DNA of 64,000 nucleotides from Engraulis encrasicolus (lineage: Eukaryota; Chordata; Actinopteri; Clupeiformes; Engraulidae), in assembly GCF_034702125.1 (NCBI RefSeq), contig NC_085876.1, positions 16,357,533 through 16,421,532 on the forward strand, in the 5' to 3' direction. Of this stretch, positions 10,390-20,760 are shown piece by piece. Below the pieces are notes generated by a model. The model searched no databases, was not told the origin of the DNA, and worked only from the letters and a program-made list of their open reading frames with translations. Position 1 is the stretch's first letter, and every line of letters starts with the position of its first letter. The position numbers and the translations under genes are program-made.

Positions 10390-12471
10390 CTACATTTCGC
10401 TTTCTCGACTGGCCAAAGCATCCCATACCTCCCTATCAATGACCTTGTGCCTCGTGGTAACATCTTTTGGTGGAGGAAAAACACAGATTACATCCTCAAA
10501 CGGATGACAATGGACATCCTCTCTTGATGGCCAGAGATAGCGGTTCCGCCCCACCCTCCACATGCATTTGACACGACAATGTGCCTCATTGACCTCCTGG
10601 ATGATCCCTGGGTATATTAACTCATCATAGACCAGGGCACACCATTTCCCTAGAACACCTGGGCCACGCCATTTCCTTCCTTCTGGCACGTGTGGACCCT
10701 GTGTGTGGTGTGTTAGGTCAAAGGTAAAGACCTTGGTCTCCTGGCACTCACAATCAAACGTTCCTGTGGCAGATCAAATGCAGCTCACATCACGGCACAG
10801 GAGCTTTCCAGGGGAGGGAACAATCACCTGGTGGACCTTCATGATCGCTGGTATTCCAGGAAGAGCAGATGGCATGTTGCTCATTGCGTTGTCTTTGACT
10901 CTCTTAGACTCTTCCTGGGACAGAGCTTGAAAAAGAGACACCACAGATGGAATGTCTGCTCCATGACTGACAAGTCTGTCCGCCCTTCTCTTCAGTGTGC
11001 CCCCCACTCCATCTGGGGCCCCTTTGCCGTGGCTTGCCTCGAAGTAGTTCCATGTGCCCATTTTGAATCCTTTCTTGAATATTTCTGTGGAAAACAGAAA
11101 CAAGTTCCCTCGCTGCTTGTATTGGGTACAGGGGCCGTCACTCAAAAAATGCACTTTAGTGATATTGGGCCATTTCTCCCGGATCAGGCTCAGCACTGGC
11201 TTGAGATGTTGCCAGATAGCAGGTGGGCCCTTCAAGCGCGATGGGGAAACGGAGCAGAAGGAACAGGGAGCCTCCTCCCCACCCGCATAGCACACTCCAG
11301 TGTTGAGTACTGCCTGTTGGTGGGAAGCACCCCAGTGTACTGCTTGTACCTCCGAGTTGTGTTTACAACTGTAGTTCTCTGCGAAATCTATGTGCGCAAC
11401 ACACTCGCTTGCTGGGAGGTTTTGTTTGAGAGCTCTTGAGAAGCTAAATTGCTGCTGGATGTTGAAGGTATGTTGTTTGAATTTACGCAATGAAGCATTT
11501 AGCAGACCAGAAGCATTCTTTTTTTAGTGTGACCTTTGATGTAGTCCCAGGGTCGTTTCGGTGCTCCTGGTCCTCCGTAACCCACTGCAAGCAGGAGACA
11601 GAGGCAGTTGCATGGTAGCTACTTGATACTGGTAGGCCCTCTGACCACACCCCTCACACTGGCCATACATGCATTCCTTCCTGCTGGTGTCACAGGCCAT
11701 GCCAGTAAGGCTCTCAAGATCTGAAGTGTGAATGACATCGAGCTGATGAAGCGGTTTTGCCACGAATGCTAAATTTTCATGCAGGTTACACATACATGTT
11801 TCTCTGTCAGCCAGTGTTGGACTAACAACAAAGTATGGGCCGAACTGAGCAAAACTGAGAGAAGGAGAGACGGAGGTTTGGACTTTCTGCCAGGAATTTC
11901 AGTTGAAGATTTTTCATCGTGTCCACTAGCAGCCTTTGCTGCATCTTTTTCTTCTTCCTTGTCACTGTCTGTTTTTTTCCTGTTGTGATCCTGCTGACGT
12001 CATCACGCTCCAGGAATGATCTCACCGCTGACCTGATAACTCTCCAACTCCCTTTGGCTTTCTCCTTTGGTAATCGCAGACATTTCCTTGACACAAACTT
12101 CCATCTCCTCCTTGAAAAGCCAAACGCTTCCTGGGCCATTTTTTGCAGCTTGTATCTCTTCAGAATCTTGCTTGACACTATTTTTGCAATGATTTGCTGG
12201 TTTTTCTTGCTTTTGGATTAGGCATATTTGCTTTGGACCAGCAGTATGGAACAGCAGTGTTCTCCTCAAGTTGTCAGTAGAGAGATGGCGACCAACCGGT
12301 TCACCTTCGACCTTGGAGACACATTGGGGTTGGCATTTCCTAATCGTTGAAGGCGCTTCTTATATTTCTCCACCCGCTTTCAGAGTTTCCAACATGCGGG
12401 TGAGCTTCTTTAGGTGATTGGTGAGCCGGGTTTTGTTAGCTCGCCTTATTTTCTTTCCAGCTTCAAATTGC
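10390..12471 (-). pseudogene. Spliced RNase-H-like transposase, exon 3 (main exon), broken
   Basis: Main coding exon of a transposase-type protein on the minus strand. It begins at the AG of TTCTTTACAG (12473-12472). Blocks in order: KYKKRLQRL with SPRSKVNRL (about 12300-12360); KILKRYKLQKMAQEAFGFSR (about 12110-12175); FLERDDVSRITTGKK and FSQFCSVRP (11840-12010); a Cys/His block CNLHENLAF..CDTSRKECMYGQCEGC (11640-11790); a catalytic-like core with HIDFAENYSCKHNSEVQAVH, then FLSDGPCTQYKQ, then FEASHGKGAPDGVGG (10930-11390); and a C-terminal small-barrel-like block GKWCALVYDELIYPGIIQEV (10550-10640). I recognise this architecture from uncharacterised animal transposon proteins but cannot name the superfamily. 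The Asp residues in HIDF, SDGP and APDG are candidate metal ligands. The copy is dead: frame changes near 12362, 12292, 12190 and 11833, and stops at 11524 (TAA) and 10774 (TGA). Confidence 0.75.
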
Positions 12472-12636
12472 CTGTAAAGAATATATAAAAGAGAATTGTT
12501 ACCACTTAATACATCCACCCCCACTTGAACACAAATACTCTTTCCATGTGAGTTAGACAATAGAGTACAAATGACTTTTTTAGTATAATTTGTGTTGACA
12601 GACACTCAGCTCTACTCATTTCATTGCAACCCTAAC
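12472..12636 (-). other. Intron 2 of the transposase remnant
   Basis: 165 bp. The donor reads CTTCAAG|GTTAGG and the acceptor TTCTTTACAG|GCAATTTG on the minus strand. It joins the basic exon 2 to the main exon, and family-like sequence resumes right after the acceptor (QFEAGKKIRRANK). Confidence 0.65.
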
Positions 12637-12913
12637 CTTGAAGTCCCTGGTAAAGAGGTGTTTAATCCCTGTGCTGCTCCTGCCGAATCTCTCCTGGCTT
12701 TACTCCTCTCATGTGCCTCTCTCCACTTCTTCCTCTGGGTGCCCTTCCTTTTGCACTGCAATCTCTTTGCCTGACTCTCTTGCCTGTTTCTATACCTTTC
12801 CTCCACCTCTCTCTCTCTCTCTGTAGATACGCCTGCCTCTTGTCAACATCAGCATTCATTTTGGCACGGTAGAGCCGCTGCCTCTCAGCATCACTCATGG
12901 GAATGCCAGGTTT
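12637..12913 (-). pseudogene. Transposase remnant, exon 2
   Basis: Starts after TTTTTACAG| with AAACCTGGC and reads KPGIPMSDAERQRLYRAK, then DKRQAYLQRERERWRKGIE. This highly charged N-terminal motif is typical of the same animal transposon protein family. Near 12770-12815 the frame changes within or just after a GAGAGAGAGAGAG run. The correct continuation, RKGTQRKKWREAHERSKARR, is in the next frame, ending SLPGTSR at the GTTAGG donor. Confidence 0.7.
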
Positions 12914-13099
12914 CTGTAAAAATTCATTTAAAAGCTTTTAGTAGGGTTGGAAAGGGGGGTCCACGCGCACCCCCCGGCTTTTTTTACGCCACCTGATTTT
13001 TTTGTATCTTTAGAGTGTCTACTTCCAGAATCTGCCAGGTGCCAAGCTGAAATAATGTCCCATGGCCTTCCTTTTTAACCATTTAATGCACCTGACAGG

Positions 13100-13960
13100 A
13101 ACCCAACAGATTGAAGCAATGACAGAGAATAGGTCATAACTTTTGAAGTAAACTACATACAGAGACAAATTAACACATTTTCCCATACAATATTGACCTG
13201 AGGAATGAATTTAAGTTGTTGTTTTTGACTTTTGACAACATTTAAACAGCATATTTGCTCAGAAACAGCAATAAAATGACCCAAAATATGTAGACACTCA
13301 ACTATCTTTTCATTCTTTTGAGTTTTGTTGTCTCTTTTTCACCACCTGCTCTTCCTTTATCATTTGCAGTGTAAATGTGAGTATTATATCGCGTATTAAG
13401 CTGAAATTATGACCCCCAGTCTCCATTTTGACCCTTTAATGCGCCTGACTGAAACCCGACAGACTGAAACAATGATACAGAATGGGTCATAACTTTTGAA
13501 GTAAACTACATACAGAGACAAATTAACACATTTTCCCATACAATATTAACCTGAGGAATGCTATTAAGTTGTTGTCTTTGACATTTCACAACATTTGAAC
13601 AGCATTTTTGGTCATAATCGGCAATAAAATGGCCTAAAATATGTAGACACTAATCTTGTCTTTCTTTCGAGTTTTATTGTCTTTTGTCCACGACCGGCTC
13701 CTCCTTTATCATTTGCAGTGTACATGTGACTGAAATAGGCTGAAATAAGGACCCACAGTCTCCGTTTTTAACCCTTTAATGTGCCTGACTGGAACAGATT
13801 GAAACAATGATACAGAATGGGTCATAACTTTTGAATTAAACTATATACAGAGACAAATGAGCACATTTTGATATACAATACTGACCTGAAGAATGAAATT
13901 AAGTTGTTAATTTGACATTTGACAACATTTAAACTTATAATACTTTATAAAAAGACATAG
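13100..13960 (+). repeat. Direct repeats inside the left foldback arm
   Basis: Three-plus copies, about 345 bp apart, of a block with GACAGAGAATAGGTCATAAC / GATACAGAATGGGTCATAAC, then CTACATACAGAGACAAATTA, then CACATTTTCCCATACAATA. The right arm carries the complementary set (near 15600, 15950 and 16320). Confidence 0.75.
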
Positions 13961-14389
13961 TGTGGGTTGACTTCTGAAGTAAGCCACAAAGACAAGAAAA
14001 GATAACCCATTTTCCTTACAATACTGAACCAAGAAATGCAATGAAGCACTTGTGAAGTCATCAACCTTACAACCGTGTTCCTGGACAAAAATAGCATTAA
14101 AATATCCAAAATGTGTAGAAAATAAGCAGTCTTTTTTCATTCTTTCAAGTTTTATTGGGTGCTTCTCATTGCTCATTTAAAGTATACATTTGATTATGTT
14201 ATTGAGTTTCAGATTGAAACAGTATCTCATTTTCAAAATATATCTTCCACTTAATAACCAACTAGCACCATCATCATTCAGAGGTTCAAGAAACAAAGGA
14301 GACTTATTAGCAAAACCTTCAAAAAATGTGAGGTAAAGGCACATCCCAAAAAGCAATTGCCGTAGGTGCAGGACATAAAAGAACACAAA

Positions 14390-14548
14390 AGAAAAAAGGA
14401 AAGACTATCCGCGCACACCACAGAAGCTCCCTTGTCGTGATTTAACTTGTGAAAAGCTCACACAACGCCTCGACCTCTAAGGTCTTCGTCAGGTGTCTCA
14501 CGAAAAGGGGGCATCTGTGGTGTGCGTATATTCTTTCCTTTTTCTTAT
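14390..14548. repeat. Short inverted-repeat element in the foldback centre
   Basis: Ends AAAAGGAAAGACTATCCGCG with CACACCACAGA on the left and the complementary AATATACGCACACCACAGA on the right. In between is a small hairpin, GACCTCTAAGGTC, beside CTTCGTCAGGTG. Similar GAAGACC/GGTC hairpins occur in many fish short elements. No coding content. Confidence 0.55.
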
Positions 14549-14944
14549 TGCAAAACCTCCACATGTAATTTGTAACATGAAGATGTGTCTTTCACCTTTT
14601 TCTGCAGACATAGACTGTTTGGCTTGTTATGCCAAATGTACAGGACAGAGAAACATGCCAGTGTAAAACACACTCATGGCTGACAAACTTTACAAATCTG
14701 GTCACTTGGATCAAGATACAAAACACTAGTGTGGATGGGTTGCTTGCTGCTGTGATCCTCCAAAATAGAATGACAGTTTAATTTCTATAGATTTTAGGGC
14801 TTTTTTAAAAGGCAGTTTTTGTCCAGAAGCGCATTTAAAAGTTGCTAAAAGGCAATTCCTTGTGTCAGTATTGTATGGGAAAATGGGTTACCTTTTCTCT
14901 GTACTGTGGTTTACTTCAAAAGTTAACCTCCATTGAAATAAATA

Positions 14945-15241
14945 AAGTGAAAGCCCATTGGGAAACTCCAACTCCCATTGTCATTGTGACACAGCACACA
15001 AGGGAACACTGCACACAATGAAATTGCATTTATGCCTCACCCGTGCAAAGGGGCAGCACTCAGTGGCGCCCCTGCGGAGCAGTGCGGCGTGACGGGTCCA
15101 TGCTCAGGGTATCTGAGTCATGGAGGAGGATGGGGGAGAGCACTATTTGATTACCCCCACCAACCTGGCGGGTCGGGAGTCGAACCGGCAACCTTTGGGA
15201 TACAAGTCTGACGCTCTAACTGCTTACCCATGACTGCCCAA
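14945..15241 (-). mobile_element. tRNA-derived SINE
   Basis: On the minus strand the head reads GGGCAGTCATGGGTAAGCAG with an A-box-like GGGTAAGCAGTTAGAGCG and a B box GGTTCGACTCC (about 15175-15186), spaced as in a tRNA. A body containing GGGGGTAATCAAATAGTGC and a GTGTGCTGTGTCACAATGAC tail follow. Inserted in the right arm of the foldback, so younger than it. Exact 3' limit uncertain. Confidence 0.75.
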
Positions 15242-16605
15242 TTTACCCATGACTGACCAATGAATTTTATTATTGTTGCAATCAGGTTCCATTCAGGTCC
15301 ATTGAAGGTTTACAAATTAACTATGTGGGTCATAATTCCAGCTTAATACTCTTAATACACTTTTTAATGTAAATTATGAATGAAGAGCAGGTGTTGAAAA
15401 ATAAATATAACCCGAAAGAATTAAAAGATAGGCCTACTTGAATGGCCATTTCATTGCCAATTATGACCAAAAAATGCAGTTCAAATGTTGTCAAATGTCA
15501 AAGACAAGAACTTAATATCATTCATTGGGTCAACATTGTATGGGGAAATGTGTTAATCTCTCTGTATGATGTTTACATCCAAAGTTATGACCCATTCTGT
15601 ATCATTGTTTCAATCTGCCGGTTTCCAGTCAGGCGCATTAAAGGGTTAAAAATGGAGACTGTGGGTCATTATTTCAGCCTAAAACCCGATATAATAGTCA
15701 CATTTACACTGCAAATGATAAAGGAATAGCAGGTGGTGGACAAAAAGACAATAAAACTCAAAAGAATGAAAAGATACTTGAGAGTCTACATATTTTAGGC
15801 CATTTTATTGCTGATTATGACCAAAAATGCTGTTTAAATGTTGTGAAATGTCAAAGACAACAACTTAGTAGCACTTCTCAGGTCAATATTACATGGGTAT
15901 ATGTGTTAATTTGTCTCTGTATGTGGTTTACTTCAAAAGTTATGACCTATTCTGTATCATTGTTTCAGTCTGTTGGGTTTCAGTCAGGCGCATTAAAGGG
16001 TCAAAAATGGAGACTGGGGGTCATAATTTCAGCTTAATATGCGATATAATACTCACATTTACACTGCAAATGATAAAGGAAGAGCAGGTGGTGAAAAAGA
16101 GACAACAAAACTCAAAAGAATGAAAAGATAGTTGAGTGTCTACATATTTTGTACATATTGAGTGTCTACATACATTTTATTGCTGTTTCTGAGCAAATAT
16201 GCTGTTTAAATGTTGTCAAAAGTCAAAAACAACAACTTAAATTCATTCCTCAGGTCAATATTGTATGGGAAAATGTGTTAATTTGTCTCTGTATGTAGTT
16301 TACTTCAAAAGTTATGACCTATTCTCTGTCATTGCTTCAATCTGTTGGGTTCCTGTCAGGTGCATTAAATGGTTAAAAAGGAAGGCCATGGGACATTATT
16401 TCAGCTTGGCACCTGGCAGATTCTGGAAGTAGACACTCTAAAGATACAAAAAAATCAGGTGGCGTAAAAAAAGCCGGGGGGTGCGCGTGGACCCCCCTTT
16501 CCAACCCTACTATTTACAATAGGTTTGCTGCCTGATTATAAATAATCACAACATTGAAAATGCTGTATAAATTACACTCCCTAATAGTATGCATTATATA
16601 CATAC

Positions 16606-16823
16606 ATAGTTATACTATACACATAATGTATTATTTATAATGTAACATTATTAACATTTTTAACAAAATAAATGAGTAAATATTTTTGAAGAATTTAACA
16701 TTTTTATCATATTTTACCATATTTAAAACTCATTACATTAACACACATTATATTCCCTAATAGATAAATAACTAAATATATATATATAATTAATAAATAC
16801 ATAGAATAAATAAAATAAATATG

Positions 16824-16898
<75 letters not shown>

Positions 16899-17045
16899 TT
16901 ATTAGGGAATATAATACGTCTTAATGTAATATGAGTTAAAATATGGTAAAATATGATAAAAAATTCTGAAAAAATATTTATTTATTTATTTTGTTTAAAA
17001 TGTTAATGTTATACTATACAAATAATGTATTATTCATAATGTAAC
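16606..17045. repeat. AT-rich imperfect palindrome with (AT)n loop
   Basis: Arms of about 180 bp pair around an A/T and (AT)n loop (16799-16894). For example TTATATTCCCTAATAGATAA on the left pairs with TTATTTATTAGGGAATATAA on the right, and ATCATATTTTACCATATTT pairs with ATATGGTAAAATATGAT. Probably a MITE expanded by the microsatellite. Confidence 0.65.
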
Positions 17046-17329
17046 TACTCAAAAATACAATGTTAAGTGTGACAACACTAATGCAACATTAACTATCGTG
17101 ACGGGGTTGCGCATCAATGCTAATACAACATCTACCTCAGGAACAGAAGCTAACTAGGAAAACTAGCTATTCTAAAAATGTCAAGAACAGATATGATTTC
17201 CCAAAAATATAAAAGTAAAAATTATATTCTTTTTAGTTATTTTTTTAAATATTTGTAACAGGGTTGCGTATTTATGCTTTACACAATCGGTCTTCCCACA
17301 GAATAAGAGAAATATAAGAGGTCACCTAC

Positions 17330-17344
17330 CTTTGGTCTACCCAT
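17330..17344 (-). pseudogene. Transposase remnant, first coding exon (5 codons)
   Basis: ATGGGTAGACCAAAG followed at once by the donor GTAGGT encodes MGRPK. Joined to exon 2 in phase 0 it gives MGRPKKPGIPMSDAERQR, which fits this transposon family's N terminus. The assignment rests on splice-site form and frame agreement and would be confirmed by intact relatives. Confidence 0.6.
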
Positions 17345-17735
17345 GCAGAGCAACCTGGCTCTGGATTGTTGTATTTTCCGAAGCTGGCTTGGCCCATGAA
17401 TTATTATTTGATGCTTGATGGCAGCAGTGCTATACCATGCATCCTGTCACCAGGTTCCTCTAAGGATGTCCTCATTTCTCTTCCGAGGGCTGTTTTGAAG
17501 GTTTTGGAAGTTTGTTTACTTTGGCGGATGAGAAGAAGCCGCCCATTGTTGTGTTGAAGTGAATGTCACTTGGCAGGATGAAGGCAATTATTTAAGAGAG
17601 CTGCCATGCGCTGACCCAATCAGACCCCAGTGGTGCTGACCTGTGGGTGGATGGGGATGTGTGATGTGCTCAGGGTTAGGCCTGCTTCCTTTGAAGAGCT
17701 TTAGATTGGTGGAGTTGGAGACAGAGTGTGAAAGC

Positions 17736-17852
<117 letters not shown>

Positions 17853-17956
17853 AGGAGTGGATTGACCAGCTGCAGCTTGCAGAAGGCGCCTTGCTGTGCA
17901 TCCTACGCCAAATATAATGCAGTATATCAGTTCTAACTGCGAATAGAGAAGTCTAT

Positions 17957-18078
17957 GGCTGGATCTCAAATGGCGCACTTGTGCACTTCGGGCACTATGT
18001 TTCAGTGCGTAACTAATACGGCATACGCACTGAAACATGAACACTAAAGTGCACAAGTGCACAATTTGAGATGCAGCC
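17957..18078. mobile_element. Palindromic MITE, 122 bp
   Basis: Left GGCTGGATCTCAAATGGCGC pairs with the right end GGCTGCATCTCAAATTGTGC (complemented). The arms continue through CACTTGTGCACTT and GTTTCAGTGCGT. Typical of a short palindromic hAT- or Harbinger-derived MITE. Duplication not resolved. Confidence 0.65.
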
Positions 18079-18498
18079 TGAGTCTCTCTCTTGTAATGTC
18101 AAGAGCATGGCAACACTTCACCTCATTTTAAACATCATTTTTGTATTTTGAACTCAACTGTTCAGGTGTTGCAAGTCTGTAAGCAGGAGAAGGGTACAGA
18201 CAATATGACTTGAAGACAACCAGGGCAGGTAAGCAGGTTGGGTGGTTGGTCGGTCAGAAAACCTTGTTTGTCAGAATCAAAGAACTTTGGCCTACTGTAT
18301 ATGAACTGCTGTCAGATTGCTGCAGACAGGCTTTGATGATGATCCATGTTGGGAAAAGGAGAAGAAAAACAAAAGAAAGAAACACAAACAAAAATATAAC
18401 AGAAGCCTTCTGTACAGTAATTCTAGTCTAATTCTGACATATCTGAAAATCAACCAAGTTTGAGAAAAATGGCATTTTGCCCTTTAGCCTTAATTCTG

Positions 18499-18500
<2 letters not shown>

Positions 18501-18557
<57 letters not shown>

Positions 18558-18570
18558 TGTGCGCGCGCGC
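18501..18570. repeat. (GT)n/(GC)n microsatellite
   Basis: 52 bp of GT followed by GCGCGTGTGCGCGCGCGC, a potential Z-DNA tract. Followed by a short (GA)n. Confidence 0.97.
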
Positions 18571-19006
18571 ATATGAGAGAGAGAGGGAGTGAGTGTGAAT
18601 TGGATTATCTAAGACTGTGCAGTCTAGTTCTCGATTTGGATTGGCTGATAGCAGTTGTAAATCGGGCACAAACAAACACTTCGGTTAATCCACCGAGAGG
18701 GCATTGACAGACGGCAGACTCAGATATCACTCTTTTGTGGGTTTATTTATTTTCTTCGATCTTTCACCCAAGTCATTAGGTTAATTTCCCTTAGACAATG
18801 CACATATATTTTTTTTACCAGCCATAAAAACCACGACAATACCCCCCAAGACATGAACTGAGTAGAAGGCTGTCAAAGATTTTACTCTGGCTAGTAATAC
18901 ATGTTACAGATGGTGGTGCCTTTTTGGAAGGTTGAGTGTATAGAAACTAAATGATAAAAGTATAGAAAGATATACAAGCCTTCTCTGTAACACATTTAAC
19001 TAACCT
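18571..19006. other. Unassigned spacer
   Basis: No gene or element end recognised. Confidence 0.4.
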
Positions 19007-19140
19007 TTGGCCACATGCCAGGGGTCAAACTGGTGGATAATGTGAGGACAGTCCTCCCTCATGGTCTTCTGTATGGAGGGATGCCTGTCCATAGTGATGA
19101 CTTTCACCTCAATTCCTTCATCCAAAATCTTGTCCATGTC
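19007..19140 (-). pseudogene. Transposase exon fragment (MDRHPSIQK / FDPWHVAK block)
   Basis: Reads DEGIEVKVITMDRHPSIQKT then CPHIIHQFDPWHVAK on the minus strand and ends at a well-formed donor, CCAAAG|GTTAGT. The motif pair, a (M/V)DRHxxI(Q/R) block followed by (F/Y)DxWHVAK, is characteristic of a fish DDE transposase family that I associate, without certainty, with Kolobok. Frame is open across the fragment. The upstream side is cut at 19141 by an inserted repeat. Confidence 0.6.
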
Positions 19141-19852
19141 AGAGTTTCATGAGTGAGCCCAAATGCAGCACAGGAGACAGAGGTTGCATGAAGACTGGTA
19201 TTTTATTAAACCAAAACTATACAACACTACAGGTAAAACTCAGACGTATATGCAGGCTAACAAACAAAACACCCACGAGGGGGAAAACATAAACTACAAG
19301 TTAACACAGAAGATGACAGGAAGACTTACGATAAGGTTTTGGACAGATGACGCAGCACAGGGCAAGGGGAACACTGAAGGGACTGAAATACACCAAGGCA
19401 ATCACAGAGCAGGGACACGATAGGTAGATCACAACAGGATCCAGGTGGTTGACGAGACAGAAACGTGGATACAAACGAGGCACAGGCAATCAAGGACAAT
19501 GACAACGAGAGCAGATAATGAGACAGGTGGAGACAATGACTAGGGAACAGGAGGCAAGGGACAAGACCAATAGCAAGAACAGAACACAGGTGAAAAAAAT
19601 AAGGAAAACTAAACAGGCCAAATGAGTGAATCAAAAACTAGACCACGGGGGGGCAGGAGAGAAACGACACAGGAGCACATGAGGAAATCAAAACAAACCA
19701 AAAGCACATGACACTAGCGGGGCAGAGATGACCAGATAGACAGACCAAGAGAATCAGACAGGCAGGGAGGCAGAGAAAGGCTGTGTGTGTTAGTGTGTGA
19801 GAGTGAGTGTGTGCGTGTGTGTGAGAGAGAGAGAGAGACAGACAGACAGACA
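19141..19852. mobile_element. Purine-rich inserted repeat splitting a transposase
   Basis: About 712 bp lying between two blocks of one transposase. The left part contains GAGCCCAAATGCAGCACAGG and the rest is rich in GACA, GAGA and CAGGAG words. On the minus strand the left end (CTGCATTTGGGCTCACTCAT) resembles sequence seen at ends of fish retroelements. No coding region or clean TIR was found, and its class is uncertain. Confidence 0.45.
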
Positions 19853-20090
19853 CTCTGGCCATTTCCACATATGTGAATGTCCTCCCCATCCAGTGTTCGA
19901 CAGATGAGTGTTGCCCTGATGATGTCCTCTTGCTTCTTGTAGGCCTCACTGATGACTGGTGCTAGGTAGGTGGACTGAATGGTGTCATATATTGACTTGC
20001 CAGGTACCGGTAACTGCAGATTCAATAGGCTGGCCCAGTCTGCGATGTCTGTAAGATGCCCCTGTGAAAAGTGTGGCTGCTGATGCAAAT
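19853..20090 (-). pseudogene. Transposase fragment upstream of 19007-19140
   Basis: Reads VPGKSIYDTIQSTYLAPVIS then AYKKQEDII and GEDIHICGNG on the minus strand. This matches the family block ending GDGRxDSPGH that lies just before the MDRHP block, so it belongs to the same protein as 19007-19140. About 50 residues between the two blocks are missing and replaced by the 19141-19852 repeat. Confidence 0.55.
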
Positions 20091-20482
20091 AGATTATTCT
20101 CAGCTGAGCCCCTTATGTTAGGGCAGGATTATCACTCTCCTGTATGTCCATTATCACATGTCCACTTCACAGCAATTCGGTTTCCAGTTGTCGTGTAGTT
20201 CAGGTGGGCATCGCGCATTGGAGAAAGGCAAATGGTACAGTTCTGGAAAAGTTCCATCAGTTTTTACTCATCGACGATCCATTTTCTCTCTCTCTCCATC
20301 TTCCCGGCTGTTCAGATAAACTTGTTGAGCTTCCTGTTGTAGAGGATGATGGTGTTGATGGTACTGTACCACAAAACCTTTATCTGCTGGGTCCAGAGGG
20401 GGCAGAGATGACATACTGACATCCAAGGCTGATGCACCACTCATGTCCATTGCTGTAGTGTCCCTGTGTGCATCCTGTTAAA

Positions 20483-20600
20483 TACATCAAGCAGTGTTGT
20501 TGGTGCCAATGTGAACAACTAATTTGTTTACGGATCTGAGGAGTGGTGAGGGAAGCAGGGATGCAAGCTTGTTATGAAGTATGGGGACTAGTTATGGGAC
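20483..20600 (-). pseudogene. SGNH-like fragment (LVVHIGTNNT)
   Basis: Short open minus-strand run ILHNKLASLLPSPLLRSVNK followed by LVVHIGTNNTA. The HIGTN(D/N)T motif is the conserved block III of SGNH-type domains carried by fish retroelement or transposon ORFs. Stops follow directly. No larger reading frame survives. Confidence 0.45.
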
Positions 20601-20605
20601 ATAGC

Positions 20606-20760
20606 GATCCCCCCCCCACCGTCTTTCACGTAGTTCAGTTCAGTGGAGGAATTAGTTTGTTCACAGGTCGTTCACTCGTTCGTTTTGATGACGTCACGCC
20701 ACAGTGCAAGAACAATGAGTGAATGTCGACCGAACTACTTCAGCCAGTGAACGAGAGGAG
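20606..20760. mobile_element. Fragment related to the GAACGA hAT element at 29931-30896
   Basis: Shares TTCAGTTC..GTGGAGGAATT, GTTCACTCGTTCGTTTTGAT and GCGTGACG-type blocks (complemented) with the right part of 29931-30896. Lacks recognisable complementary ends, so truncated. Confidence 0.4.

Larger units (their letters stand above)
12941..16510. mobile_element. Foldback element with kilobase-long inverted arms
   Basis: 3570 bp flanked by TA (12939-12940, 16511-16512). Ends are GTAGGGTTGGAAAGGGGGGT and its complement, followed inward by GCGCACCCCCCGGC. The arms run roughly 12941-14170 and 14740-16510. Each arm is itself built of about 345-bp direct repeats containing GGGTCATAACTTTTGAA and CAGAGACAAATTAACACATT (left copies near 13100, 13450 and 13790). 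The right arm is interrupted by a SINE at about 14945-15241. No transposase motif is visible in the centre. TA target and TIR form would allow a Tc1/mariner-like mobiliser, but the family is not established. Confidence 0.85.
12914..17329 (-). other. Intron 1 of the transposase remnant, enlarged by insertions
   Basis: Donor CCAAAG|GTAGGT (17330/17329) and acceptor TTTTTACAG|AAACC (12914/12913) bracket 4416 bp. Of this, 3570 bp is the foldback element (12941-16510) and about 440 bp the AT-rich palindrome. The splice pair joins codons in phase 0 (MGRPK then KPGIPMSD). Confidence 0.6.

Noticed and set aside
10831..11439. 202-codon plus-strand open frame
   Set aside because: Antisense shadow of the transposase core, which has clear family motifs on the minus strand.
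15170..15241. tRNA gene
   Set aside because: A and B boxes are present but the sequence continues into a SINE body and lacks a proper acceptor stem, so it is called a SINE.
12941..16510. CRISPR-like or satellite array
   Set aside because: The repeats are about 345 bp, mirrored in two arms and bounded by TA-flanked inverted ends, which fits a foldback transposon.
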